Positions 55,595 to 63,495 of a stretch of 64,000 bases of DNA are shown piece by piece (within the stretch, counting starts at the first letter, position 1; each line of letters opens with the position of its first letter). Under the pieces are notes generated by a model, which saw only the letters and a list, made by a program, of their open reading frames with translations, ran no database searches and was not told the origin of the DNA. The position numbers and the translations under genes were made by a program. The stretch is from assembly GCF_009856445.1 (NCBI RefSeq), contig NZ_WMFA01000002.1:124001-188000 (forward strand), written 5' to 3'. This DNA is from Halobacillus litoralis. GTDB taxonomy: Bacteria; Bacillota; Bacilli; Bacillales; Halobacillaceae.

Positions 55595-56113
55595 ATGAGT
55601 ATCGTGATTTTTAGTGGAACACCGAGGAAGAATGGGCGGACAAAAATTGTCGCTCAGATTTTACAGCATAAATTGGGGGGCACGTTGGTCGACTTAAGTA
55701 TGCTTGATCTTCCATTATTCAATGGAGAAGAGTCGCAGGGAAATCACCCTTCTGTGCAGTGGCTGCGAAGGGTTGTCTCAGAAGCGGACCGTTTTATTTG
55801 GGTGTCACCGGAATATCATAATGGTATGAGCGGTGCGTTAAAAAATGCACTGGAGTATTTGAGTGGGGGGCATTTTAAAGGGAAACCTACACTGCTGTTT
55901 GCTGTTTCAGGAGGCGGGAAAGGCGGCATCAATGCACTGAATCAAATGCGTACCGTCGGCCGTGGACTTTACGCAACCGTGGCTCCAGAGCAGTTGATTT
56001 TTGATCCGGAACACTTTGAAGGAAACCGATTGAAGTCGGAAATGGAAGAAAAGCTTGATCTATTGCTGTCGGAATCGATAGGGCAACGCTTTATGGACGT
56101 GAAGAGCAGTTGA
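55595..56113 (+). CDS. NADPH-dependent FMN reductase
   Basis: 172-residue flavodoxin-like oxidoreductase. The N-terminal phosphate loop is FSGTPRKNGRTKIVAQIL, followed by the family signature WVSPEYHNGMSGALKNALEYLSGGHFKGKP. Reduces quinones, chromate or azo dyes in the family. AGAAGGAAGGAGG precedes the ATG. Confidence 0.88.
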   Translation: MSIVIFSGTPRKNGRTKIVAQILQHKLGGTLVDLSMLDLPLFNGEESQGNHPSVQWLRRVVSEADRFIWVSPEYHNGMSGALKNALEYLSGGHFKGKPTLLFAVSGGGKGGINALNQMRTVGRGLYATVAPEQLIFDPEHFEGNRLKSEMEEKLDLLLSESIGQRFMDVKSS

Positions 56114-56225
56114 ATGGGGGTTATTTGAGCATTCGAAATAGCTACTTAAGAATACGGGCTGGATATTAAGTGATTCGACAAACTTAATAGAGGTTCGACA
56201 TGACTAAGCAGAAGGAGGTGCCTAA

Positions 56226-57746
56226 ATGAGTGGATATGAACGGGTGGAAGAATTGAACATTATGAAAGTGATCGCTGAAACGCTGAACCGGTGTAATGAC
56301 ATGACAGTGATGCTTCAGACGGTCCTCGAGAAGTTGCTCGAACTGACAAAGCTTGATACGGGCTGGGTTTTCCTCATCGACAGTCCGGAAGAATATGTAC
56401 TCGCTGCTCATCATGGACTTCCTCCAGCTTTAGCTTGGGGGGAGTACGAGCCGATGTGCAGCGGAGGCTGTCACTGTTTAAGCCGTTACCGCAATGGAAC
56501 GCTGACGCATCCAGTCAACATCATCGAATGCAAACGGCTGAATAAAGCGATCGAGAATGCCTGGGGAGATACGAATGGGATTACCCACCACGCTACGATT
56601 CCTCTAGGGGATGGAGAAGAATCTTTCGGTTTGTTGAACGTGGCTTCCCCTCGAAAAGAAAAGTTTTCGCAGGAAGAATTGACCATGCTTCAATCCCTCG
56701 GCTTTCAAATCGGGACAGCAATCCGCAGGACGCGCTTGTATCAAGAGGAGCAGAGACGTGCCGAGAGTTTTGAAAAATTGAATCAGTTTGCCGGGTTTTT
56801 ATGGTCTGCGGATGATTTTTATGATTTGCAAGATATATTGGAAAAGGAAGGAAAAAAGATATTTGGCTGGTCTTCGGTCGATTGTTACATAAAAAATCAA
56901 ATGGGCAAAAATTCGGCTTCTGGGTTATTAGAAGAAGTCAGGGTCGACGATTCCCTTGCTGTCATTCCAATCGCAAGAGAGAAGGTTGTGCAGGGGGGCG
57001 TTTGGATTACACCACCGGAAGGTACCTCGTTTCAGCCTGGGGATGGGGAATTTCTGAGAGCCCTGGCACGCCATTTGACCCTCGTTTATGAGAGCATCGC
57101 CCTTAAAGAAAAACGGCAGGAACTGCTGCTTCATGAAGAGCGGAAAAGGCTCGCGCGCGATTTGCACGACTCTGTAAATCAGAAACTTTTTTCCTTATCG
57201 TTGACGGCAAAAGGTGCAAAGGAAATGGTGTCAAAGTATGATTCCTCTCTGGGGGAATTGATGGATGACATGCTGTCCATGTCCCAGCAGTCCTTAAAAG
57301 AGATGCGTTCATTGATTTGGCAGCTGCGCCCGGTAGGACTGGAAGAGGGACTGCTTTCTGCCATGAAAAAATATGGAGAGCATCTTGGTCTCTGTGTCCA
57401 GTTTGATATGGAACGTCTCCCCGACTGGTCACGTCAGGCAGAAGAAACGCTGTGGCGAATCGGACAGGAAGCGATGAACAATGTTGGGAAACACGCAAAT
57501 ACGAGAGAGGTTACCGTCCGACTTTTTGATACAAAAGAAGGAGCGGGCATGACTGTGACGGACCATGGGGATGGTTTTCTGGTAGAAGCGGGCGAAAATA
57601 GGCATACGCTCGGATTAATCAGCATGAAAGAACGGGCGGAATTATTAGCTGGAGAACTTTCTGTGAGAAGCGAACCGGGGGCGGGAACGACGGTCGAGGT
57701 CTTTTTACCGCACAGAAAGGAGAGGAGGGGTGAGCATGAAGATTAG
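56226..57746 (+). CDS. GAF-domain sensor histidine kinase (NarL/LiaS type)
   Basis: 506-residue soluble or peripheral kinase with no membrane segment. Two GAF-like domains (about 15-165 and 185-295) precede the HisKA_3 helix with the phospho-histidine in ERKRLARDLHDSVNQKL (H314). The HATPase follows, with IGQEAMNNVGKHA (N box), DHGDGF and a LGLISMKERAELL segment. Pairs with the response regulator by an 11-base overlap. A GAF domain suggests a cytoplasmic or redox/ligand signal; it carries a cluster of Cys/His (MCSGGCHCLSRY). Confidence 0.9.
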   Translation: MSGYERVEELNIMKVIAETLNRCNDMTVMLQTVLEKLLELTKLDTGWVFLIDSPEEYVLAAHHGLPPALAWGEYEPMCSGGCHCLSRYRNGTLTHPVNIIECKRLNKAIENAWGDTNGITHHATIPLGDGEESFGLLNVASPRKEKFSQEELTMLQSLGFQIGTAIRRTRLYQEEQRRAESFEKLNQFAGFLWSADDFYDLQDILEKEGKKIFGWSSVDCYIKNQMGKNSASGLLEEVRVDDSLAVIPIAREKVVQGGVWITPPEGTSFQPGDGEFLRALARHLTLVYESIALKEKRQELLLHEERKRLARDLHDSVNQKLFSLSLTAKGAKEMVSKYDSSLGELMDDMLSMSQQSLKEMRSLIWQLRPVGLEEGLLSAMKKYGEHLGLCVQFDMERLPDWSRQAEETLWRIGQEAMNNVGKHANTREVTVRLFDTKEGAGMTVTDHGDGFLVEAGENRHTLGLISMKERAELLAGELSVRSEPGAGTTVEVFLPHRKERRGEHED

Positions 57747-58398
57747 AGTGATGCTGGTCGATGATCATCTTGTAGTTTTAAGAGGGTTGAAGTTTTTTTT
57801 GAATACACAGGAGGATATCGAGGTCATCGGAGAAGTGGAAAACGGGGAAAAAGCACTGCACGCGTATGAAAAATGGAACCCTGATGTCGTGCTGATGGAT
57901 TTGATGATGCCGGTGATGGATGGTGTGGAAGCGACGAAAAAGTTGCGTGAAGCCCATCCGGAGGTGAAAGTGGTCGTTCTGACAAGTTATTCTGATCAGG
58001 ATCATGTCATTCCTGCGCTCCAGGCCGGGGCTGTCGGATACCAACTGAAAGATGTCGATCCTGACGAACTTGTTAAAACAATCAAAGCCGCCTCCAAAGG
58101 GGAGAAGCTGCTCCATCCGAAAGCGACGAACCTCCTTTTGGAGCAAATGAGTAATGGAACAAATAAGAAGGAACCTGGTGTCCATTTCAAGCTGACGACC
58201 AGGGAGAAAGATGTGTTATATCAAATCACGCTTGGGAAAAGCAACAAAGAAATTGCGAGCGATTTGTACATCACAGAAAAAACGGTTAAGACGCATGTGA
58301 GTAATCTATTAAGCAAGCTGCAGGTCCATGATCGTACACAGGCGGCGATTTATGCTATGAAAGAAAACCTATTTGCTGACCGTTCAATAGAAAATTAG
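57736..58398 (+). CDS. NarL/LuxR-type response regulator
   Basis: 220 residues. The receiver domain holds the phospho-aspartate in VVLMDLMMPVMDG (D55) and the conserved VVVLTSYSDQDHV and QAGAVGYQLKDV. The C-terminal LuxR HTH has LTTREKDVLYQITLGKSNKEIASDL and ITEKTVKTHVSNLLSKL. ATG 57736 follows GAGGAGGGG. Transcriptional partner of the overlapping kinase; likely targets include the downstream small-membrane-protein cluster, though this is only positional inference. Confidence 0.93.
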   Translation: MKIRVMLVDDHLVVLRGLKFFLNTQEDIEVIGEVENGEKALHAYEKWNPDVVLMDLMMPVMDGVEATKKLREAHPEVKVVVLTSYSDQDHVIPALQAGAVGYQLKDVDPDELVKTIKAASKGEKLLHPKATNLLLEQMSNGTNKKEPGVHFKLTTREKDVLYQITLGKSNKEIASDLYITEKTVKTHVSNLLSKLQVHDRTQAAIYAMKENLFADRSIEN

Positions 58399-58407
58399 TT
58401 TGATTAG

Positions 58408-58438
58408 AAGTCTCCTCCCTCAGGGCAGAGGCTTTTTT
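58408..58438 (+). terminator. Terminator of the two-component genes
   Basis: AAGTCTCCT... pairs with ...CAGAGGCTT (G-T pairs included) and is followed by seven T. Confidence 0.7.
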
Positions 58439-58604
58439 TCATATTCTCAAATTATCTGAGACTTCGAATTCAGGCGCAAGAGGAAAGAAGGTTGTTTCTT
58501 TATTTTTTTGGAAGTATTTATGAAACCGTTTGGATTCACAGTCGTATAGGATAGTGGAAGAAATGACTTCTTCCTACACGATAAGCTTATGAGGAGAGAT
58601 GGAG

Positions 58605-59099
58605 ATGCAGGCGTTGATGGAAGCTCCCAAACAACAATTATCGAAGGACAGTATGAAAGTATGGATCATTAGTGAAACCATAGGGAATCTGATTGGGTTC
58701 GTGATCCTTGGAGCTCTGTTCGTCGCTGACCATTATTTGTCCTGGTATGACTGGGTTGTATGGATCCTTATCGCTCTCACTGTACTCTCCGTTGTGTCAA
58801 CCATCTGGTCGTTCTTTAGAGTATCATTGTTATATAAAAATTGGCGGTATGACGTGAACGAAGAATATTTACAATTGAAATCGGGCGCTCTTCATGAACA
58901 GCATCACATCATTCCGATGACTAAAATACAGTCGGTTTCAACTCATCAGGGGCCGTTACTCAAAAAGTACAATCTCTACTCTCTCAAAATAAACACGGTA
59001 GGATCTGATCATGAAATCCTTGCCCTTCCTAAACAGAAAGCCTTTGAATTAAGGGATCGAATCGCGGTTTATGCCAAAGTGGAAGAGGTGGAAAGATGA
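58605..59099 (+). CDS. bPH2-domain membrane protein (YdbS-like)
   Basis: 164 residues with two membrane segments (about 18-40, 48-72) and then a bacterial PH-like (bPH2/DUF304) domain with YLQLKSGALHEQHHIIPMTKIQSVSTHQGPLLKKYNL. In Bacillus YdbS and YdbT occur as a pair implicated in resistance to membrane-active compounds. ATG 58605 lies 8 bases after GAGGAG; ATG 58599 is too close. Overlaps the next gene by 4 bases. Confidence 0.85.
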   Translation: MQALMEAPKQQLSKDSMKVWIISETIGNLIGFVILGALFVADHYLSWYDWVVWILIALTVLSVVSTIWSFFRVSLLYKNWRYDVNEEYLQLKSGALHEQHHIIPMTKIQSVSTHQGPLLKKYNLYSLKINTVGSDHEILALPKQKAFELRDRIAVYAKVEEVER

Positions 59100-60676
59100 A
59101 CAGAAAGCGAAATCATCCAATGATGATGGTTTATGAGTTAGGAAAATTAATTAAAAACAGCCTGTTTTTGTTCATCTTTTTCTTTGTGGTAAAAGCAGGT
59201 TCTGAAACGTGGTTTTTTGTATACGGGCGTTATGGTGTCGTTGTTTTATTTATGTTGACGGTGCTTTATCTTCCTTTCAAATGGTATTCTCGTACCTATC
59301 AATTAGATGACAAAGCTGTACATATGGCAAGCCGGTTGTTTACAACCACGCAGAAGACGGTTCCTTATTCTAAAATTCAAAATGTACAAAAGGAATTGAA
59401 ATGGTTTCACCGGGTTTTCGGTATGACTTCCCTAACACTTGAAACGAGCATGCAGGGAGGGGAGAGTTCGATCCGCTTCCCTGTTTTAAAAAAGGAAGAG
59501 GCAGCGAGGATCGAGCAGAGGGTGCAAGGGAAGGTGCCTCCAGAATTAAAACAGCAAAAAGAAACATCAGAAGAGGTTGATGTTCCTATACTGAAAGAGC
59601 GGAAGAAGGGGACTGAGAGTGAGTGCAATCCAATAGATTCTCATAAAAGGATTCATTTCACTCCTAAGAAAAGGGAACTTTTTAAGGCTTCGTTTGCCTC
59701 TCTCAGTTTTTTGGCCCTCACCCCAGTGATTGGTTCATTCTTGTCCAAATTAGATGATTTCCATTTTGAGAAGCAGGTGGATGGTTTTCTTTCTTTTCTA
59801 TTTGAATCGACGACGGTACTTGTCACGACTATTCTCCTGTTCGTGATCCTTTCTGCTGTATTTGGTATAGGAAGTACGATTTTAAAATACGGGAAATATG
59901 AAATTGCTTCTGACAAGGACACGATTTATATTACGAAGGGAATGGTTGAAGAGAAATATGTATCGATTTCCAAAGGCAAAGTACAGGCGGTTCTTGTTGA
60001 GCAATCATTGATGAAACGAATCCTTGGCCTTGCTATGGTGAAGTTTGTGACTGCGGGAGGAAGTGGAGAGGAATCGGAAGTGACCGCGCTTTACCCATAC
60101 CTTCCTGTAAGTCGGGCGTCTTCCTTAATTGAGGAGCTACTCGCTGATTATCGTATATCCTCACGCATGAACCGCCTGCCAAAGCAGGCGGCTTGGATAA
60201 GAATGCTGAAACCGAGCTGGCTATGGTTGGTTTCAACAGTCCTTATATTTTTTGTCAAACCAGAACCATTAGGGATATCTCAAGCCTGGTGGATCTTTTC
60301 CATCGTCCTGTTTATCCTTATTATGATTTCTCGTGTTCTGAGTTATTATCATTCCAGCTACGCAATTCATGACCAATACATTCAGTTTCGTTCAGGTGGA
60401 TTTACGACAAGCCTTTATTTATCTAAAAGAAGCAGAATTATTGAAATGGAAGCTTCGCAAACATTTATACAAAAAAAGGTGGGCCTTGCATCGTTAAATA
60501 TCGTTAATCAGGCGAACCCTGTCCGGTTTACTTCAATGGAGGATTTGCCGGCACAGTTTGCAGGCGAAGCCTATCAATGGTACACAGGAAGGAAAGAAGA
60601 AGTTCATCTTGTAACGGAAGGGGAGGAAAACCATGAACAAATGGGCCTGGGTGTCCTTGGGGATGGTTATCATTAA
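59096..60676 (+). CDS. bPH2-domain membrane protein (YdbT-like)
   Basis: 526 residues, larger partner of the preceding protein, with three bPH2-like modules each with a hydrophobic hairpin. Visible repeats of the module core are VPYSKIQNVQKELKWFHRVFGM, ISKGKVQAVLVEQSLMKRILGLAM and SKRSRIIEMEASQTFIQKKVGLA. The 3' end overlaps the next gene by 44 bases. The pair is presumed to act in the membrane or envelope-stress response. Confidence 0.87.
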   Translation: MNRKRNHPMMMVYELGKLIKNSLFLFIFFFVVKAGSETWFFVYGRYGVVVLFMLTVLYLPFKWYSRTYQLDDKAVHMASRLFTTTQKTVPYSKIQNVQKELKWFHRVFGMTSLTLETSMQGGESSIRFPVLKKEEAARIEQRVQGKVPPELKQQKETSEEVDVPILKERKKGTESECNPIDSHKRIHFTPKKRELFKASFASLSFLALTPVIGSFLSKLDDFHFEKQVDGFLSFLFESTTVLVTTILLFVILSAVFGIGSTILKYGKYEIASDKDTIYITKGMVEEKYVSISKGKVQAVLVEQSLMKRILGLAMVKFVTAGGSGEESEVTALYPYLPVSRASSLIEELLADYRISSRMNRLPKQAAWIRMLKPSWLWLVSTVLIFFVKPEPLGISQAWWIFSIVLFILIMISRVLSYYHSSYAIHDQYIQFRSGGFTTSLYLSKRSRIIEMEASQTFIQKKVGLASLNIVNQANPVRFTSMEDLPAQFAGEAYQWYTGRKEEVHLVTEGEENHEQMGLGVLGDGYH

Positions 60677-60881
60677 TTTAATTATGTTTCTCTTGGTGCG
60701 GGGACCGGACGTCAATCTGCCCATGGTGGTGATTGTTGGAAGCTCTCTTTCCCTCGTAGGTATTGCCTGTGCAATTCTCTCTAAGAAAGTTATCGCAGGT
60801 ACAGCTGGGTCCGTATTGAACGGCGGGGTGCTGATTGTAATGTTCTTTCTACTTCTTTCGATGGGAATCAGCAGCTCTTAA
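60633..60881 (+). CDS. Small membrane protein
   Basis: 82 residues starting MNKWAWVSLGMVIINLIMFLL, with three hydrophobic segments and glycine-rich loops. The ribosome site GGAAGGGGAGGAA lies inside the end of the preceding gene and supports this start. Unknown family; co-transcribed with the bPH2 pair. Confidence 0.68.
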   Translation: MNKWAWVSLGMVIINLIMFLLVRGPDVNLPMVVIVGSSLSLVGIACAILSKKVIAGTAGSVLNGGVLIVMFFLLLSMGISSS

Positions 60882-60898
60882 AGAAAGGAGTGGACACT

Positions 60899-61189
60899 AT
60901 TCGTCAGGTGATTCATATGACGAACCTTGTTTTATTCGTGCTCTTGTTAGCTTGGGGATTTCTTCTTTATTTTGGACTTCACTTCGTGGAACAGGAAGAT
61001 CCGTATATAGGTGAAAATATGGCGATCTTCTTGGTCTATGTCATCTGGGGCGCCGGTTATTTCATGCAGTTGAAACAACCGACGGTGAAGCGTGTGGTAG
61101 TGGTACTGCTTATATCTTTAGGAATGCAGGTGCTGCTTTTTTACAGTCTTTATTATGTGGTTACATTTTTTGAATGGATCTTTGAATAA
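60899..61189 (+). CDS. Small membrane protein, possible AUU start
   Basis: Reads (I)RQVIHMTNLVLFVLLLAW with three hydrophobic segments. AAAGGAG (60884-60890) has its natural spacing (8 bases) to ATT 60899, whereas an in-frame GTG at 60890 overlaps that site and an ATG at 60917 is 26 bases away with only AGGTGAT nearby. The frame ends at 61189 (about 97 residues from ATT, 91 from ATG). Unknown function. Confidence 0.6.
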   Translation: MRQVIHMTNLVLFVLLLAWGFLLYFGLHFVEQEDPYIGENMAIFLVYVIWGAGYFMQLKQPTVKRVVVVLLISLGMQVLLFYSLYYVVTFFEWIFE

Positions 61190-61210
61190 TTAAATATGGA
61201 GGGAATAGGT

Positions 61211-61408
61211 ATGAAAAAATTGTATCGCTCTACAGATGACAGCCAACTGTCTGGAGTTCTTGGTGGTCTGAGTGAAACGTTTAACATTGATGCAAGCATT
61301 TTGAGGATCATCGTGGTCGTTTCCGGATTTTTCACAGGTGGTTTGACGTGGCTGATTTATATTGTGGCTGCCATAGTCATGCCGACGGATCAGGAGGTAA
61401 GGAAATAG
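61211..61408 (+). CDS. PspC-domain protein
   Basis: 65 residues. KKLYRSTDDSQLSGVLGGLSETF is the PspC start, then one membrane segment (LRIIVVVSGFFTGGLTWLIYIVAAIVMP). GGAGGG precedes the ATG at 61211. The second PspC-type gene of the window; in the cluster downstream of the bPH2 pair it points to an envelope-stress function. Confidence 0.85.
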   Translation: MKKLYRSTDDSQLSGVLGGLSETFNIDASILRIIVVVSGFFTGGLTWLIYIVAAIVMPTDQEVRK

Positions 61409-61478
61409 CAGGCGGGGACGCTTATTTCAGAGTGTTTCCAATAGGCAGATTCTCATCCTTGTTAAACAGAGGTGCTAA

Positions 61479-62234
61479 ATGACGAAGTTAAACAAACAAA
61501 CCCAGTATATTCGTTCCATTGATCTAAAACGTGAAAAGATACAATCCTATAAGGATTTCCCGCTCAATCTACCCGTCATTCGTAATTTTGAAAAATTGCA
61601 GTTACATCCCCATGTTACCTATATTATCGGTGAAAACGGGATGGGGAAATCGACATTGCTGGAAGGAATGGCGATTGCGCTCGGTTTTAATCCGGAGGGC
61701 GGGACGCTCAACTTCAATTTTTCAAACTATGACTCTCACTCCAATCTGGATGAATACCTTCGTCTCGCCAAAGGGGTGCATCGTCCAAAGGATTCCTTCT
61801 TTTTCCGAGCGGAGAGTTTTTATAATGTCGCCACGAACATTGAAGAGCTGGACAGAGAAATAGGCGGAAGGAAAATCATCGATTCGTTCGGAGGCAAATC
61901 TCTGCATGAGCAGTCTCATGGCGAATCTTTTTTTGCAGCGTTCACTGAGCGTTTTCAAGGCGGAGGGTTATACATACTGGATGAGCCAGAAGCTGCCCTG
62001 TCTCCTTTACGTCAATTGTCGATGCTGCGAAGGATTCATGATCTTGTTCTTGAAGGCTCCCAGTTCATTATCTCCACCCATTCTCCTTTGTTGATGGCCT
62101 ATCCTGATGCGAAAATCATGGAGTTAACCGAGAGAGGAATGGGCGAGACCTCACTTGAAGAGACCAACCACCACACGATAATGAAGCAGTTTTTTGACGA
62201 CAAAGAACGGTTGCTGCATCATTTATTTCAATGA
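61479..62234 (+). CDS. AAA/ABC-type ATPase (RecF/SMC-like)
   Basis: 251-residue soluble ATPase. Walker A is GENGMGKST (51-59), the signature-like loop is SHGESFFAAF, and Walker B is GGLYILDEPEAALSP, followed by FIISTHSPLLMAYPDAKI. This resembles the small COG3910-type ATPases, whose function is unknown. Starts with ATG after GAGGTG; no coiled-coil arms are seen. Confidence 0.87.
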   Translation: MTKLNKQTQYIRSIDLKREKIQSYKDFPLNLPVIRNFEKLQLHPHVTYIIGENGMGKSTLLEGMAIALGFNPEGGTLNFNFSNYDSHSNLDEYLRLAKGVHRPKDSFFFRAESFYNVATNIEELDREIGGRKIIDSFGGKSLHEQSHGESFFAAFTERFQGGGLYILDEPEAALSPLRQLSMLRRIHDLVLEGSQFIISTHSPLLMAYPDAKIMELTERGMGETSLEETNHHTIMKQFFDDKERLLHHLFQ

Positions 62235-62248
62235 AAGGGGAATGATTG

Positions 62249-62425
62249 ATGGATTTAGCTTTGCTGTTTGGCGTTCTATTGACTTTGCTTCCGCTCGTGA
62301 CGATAAAAAAAGTGAAAGAAGAAACATTCATGCAGCGAGTAATCCATATCGGGTGTCTTCTTGTAGGGATCCTGCTTCTCGTCGGATTTTCCATTCAGTT
62401 TATGGCATACATGGATAATTTTTAA
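62249..62425 (+). CDS. 58-residue membrane protein
   Basis: Starts MDLALLFGVLLTLLPLVTIK, then a polar loop and a second segment (GCLLVGILLLVGFSIQF). AAAGGGG lies just before the ATG and after the ATPase stop. Too short for most gene finders; coupling and composition suggest it is real. Confidence 0.6.
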   Translation: MDLALLFGVLLTLLPLVTIKKVKEETFMQRVIHIGCLLVGILLLVGFSIQFMAYMDNF

Positions 62426-62448
62426 GAAAGAAGAAGGGGGTGAATGTG

Positions 62449-62712
62449 GTGAAAATACTTATCTCAAGCTTTATGCTTCTATCACTCTTTGCATCGATAA
62501 CCTTTTTGGTACATAAGCGAAGGAAGACAGGCGTGAAGGGGTGGAAAACAGCTTTGACATCTATCTGCTTTTACGCCATTGCTTTAATAAACCTTGCTGC
62601 CTACTGGTGGGATGGCCTGGGTATCCTCAGTTGGATGATTACGCTCTCCCTTCTTATGTTAGGTGCATATTTTACGAGATATATGGCTCTCCCTTCAGAA
62701 CCGGCTTCATGA
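62449..62712 (+). CDS. Small membrane protein
   Basis: 87 residues with three hydrophobic segments (about 2-17, 28-45, 51-72). AGGGGGTG precedes several in-frame GTG codons (62440, 62446, 62449); 62449 has the best spacing. Unrecognised. Confidence 0.58.
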   Translation: MKILISSFMLLSLFASITFLVHKRRKTGVKGWKTALTSICFYAIALINLAAYWWDGLGILSWMITLSLLMLGAYFTRYMALPSEPAS

Positions 62713-62718
62713 TTATAA

Positions 62719-62741
62719 TCAAACTTATTTATTGAGTTTGA
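62719..62741 (+). terminator. Weak hairpin between membrane protein and cupin
   Basis: TCAAACT / AGTTTGA stem of 7 bp with a 9-base loop and no T run. It may not terminate. Confidence 0.4.
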
Positions 62742-62754
62742 CAAGGAGGAAAAA

Positions 62755-63105
62755 ATGGAGGTTTACTCATTTAAAAAAGAAACCGGTAAAAAGATTACAA
62801 AGTTCCAATCGGATTTCATCATGAGACGCATAACCAGGACGCAAAAAGTCGCGCATATCGGCGGCATGCATTTAGATGAACATGGGGTGATCGGTTACCA
62901 CCAGGCTGTCGTTCCGCAGCTTTTGCTGGTGGTTGAAGGAGAAGGGGTAGTCAGGGGTGAAGCGGAAAAGTTTACGCCTGTGAAAACTGGTGACGCCGTT
63001 TATTGGGGAAAAAACGAATGGCATGAAACGAGAACGGACACAGGAATGACCGCCATTGTCATTGAAAGTGAAGAGTTGGACCTTTCTGCTTTAAAACCGT
63101 ACTAA
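62755..63105 (+). CDS. Cupin-domain protein
   Basis: 116-residue single cupin. The metal-region motifs are GVIGYHQAVVPQLLLVVEGEG (motif 1) and KTGDAVYWGKNEWHETRTD (motif 2); the first motif has only one His, so metal binding is uncertain. GACAAGGAGGA precedes the ATG. Small-molecule binding or enzyme, unassigned. Confidence 0.82.
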   Translation: MEVYSFKKETGKKITKFQSDFIMRRITRTQKVAHIGGMHLDEHGVIGYHQAVVPQLLLVVEGEGVVRGEAEKFTPVKTGDAVYWGKNEWHETRTDTGMTAIVIESEELDLSALKPY

Positions 63106-63151
63106 ATCTTGAAGTGGACCATAACATCTGAACCTATATAGGGGTGATCTT

Positions 63152-63337
63152 ATTCAAAGGTTTTTTAAGTCCTGGATTGGCTGGTTGGTAGGTGTTCTTG
63201 CAGGGATCTTCCTTATAAGCTTATGGGAGGGCAGAGAGATTGATTGGAGGCTTTTCATCGGTCTCGGTGCCGGCGGTCTCATTGGCACGTCAATAGGGTT
63301 GGGGATGAAAAGAGCGCTGGAAAAAGAGGAAAACTAA
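63152..63337 (+). CDS. Small membrane protein, possible AUU start
   Basis: About 61 residues reading (I)QRFFKSWIGWLVGVLAGIFLI, with two hydrophobic segments and a glycine-rich middle (GLGAGGLIG), ending KRALEKEEN. AGGGGTG (63140-63146) precedes ATT 63152 at about 5-7 bases, and no ATG, GTG or TTG lies upstream in frame. Another frame from GTG 63144 stops early. Unknown family. Confidence 0.5.
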   Translation: MQRFFKSWIGWLVGVLAGIFLISLWEGREIDWRLFIGLGAGGLIGTSIGLGMKRALEKEEN

Positions 63338-63357
63338 TCCTGTACTTGAATATACAT

Positions 63358-63495
63358 AGGAGGTCTTTATTTTGAAAAAGTTGATGGCGGGGTGGTTTTG
63401 TGTAGTATCCCACTTCCATATTTCATCAGCTTCTTTGAAATGATAGAAGGGATCACTGAAGTCTTTATAAAACGCGCAAGAAGGGAGCGGTCACC
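63358..63495 (+). other. Possible decayed small-membrane-protein frame upstream of ABC gene
   Basis: AGGAGG (63358-63363) is followed after 8 bases by TTG 63372, reading LKKLMAGWFCVV before stopping at 63441. A second frame from 63392 reads CSIPLPYFISFFEMIEG and continues without a stop into the next gene. A frameshift joining them would give a plausible small membrane protein. Not enough to call a gene. Confidence 0.3.
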
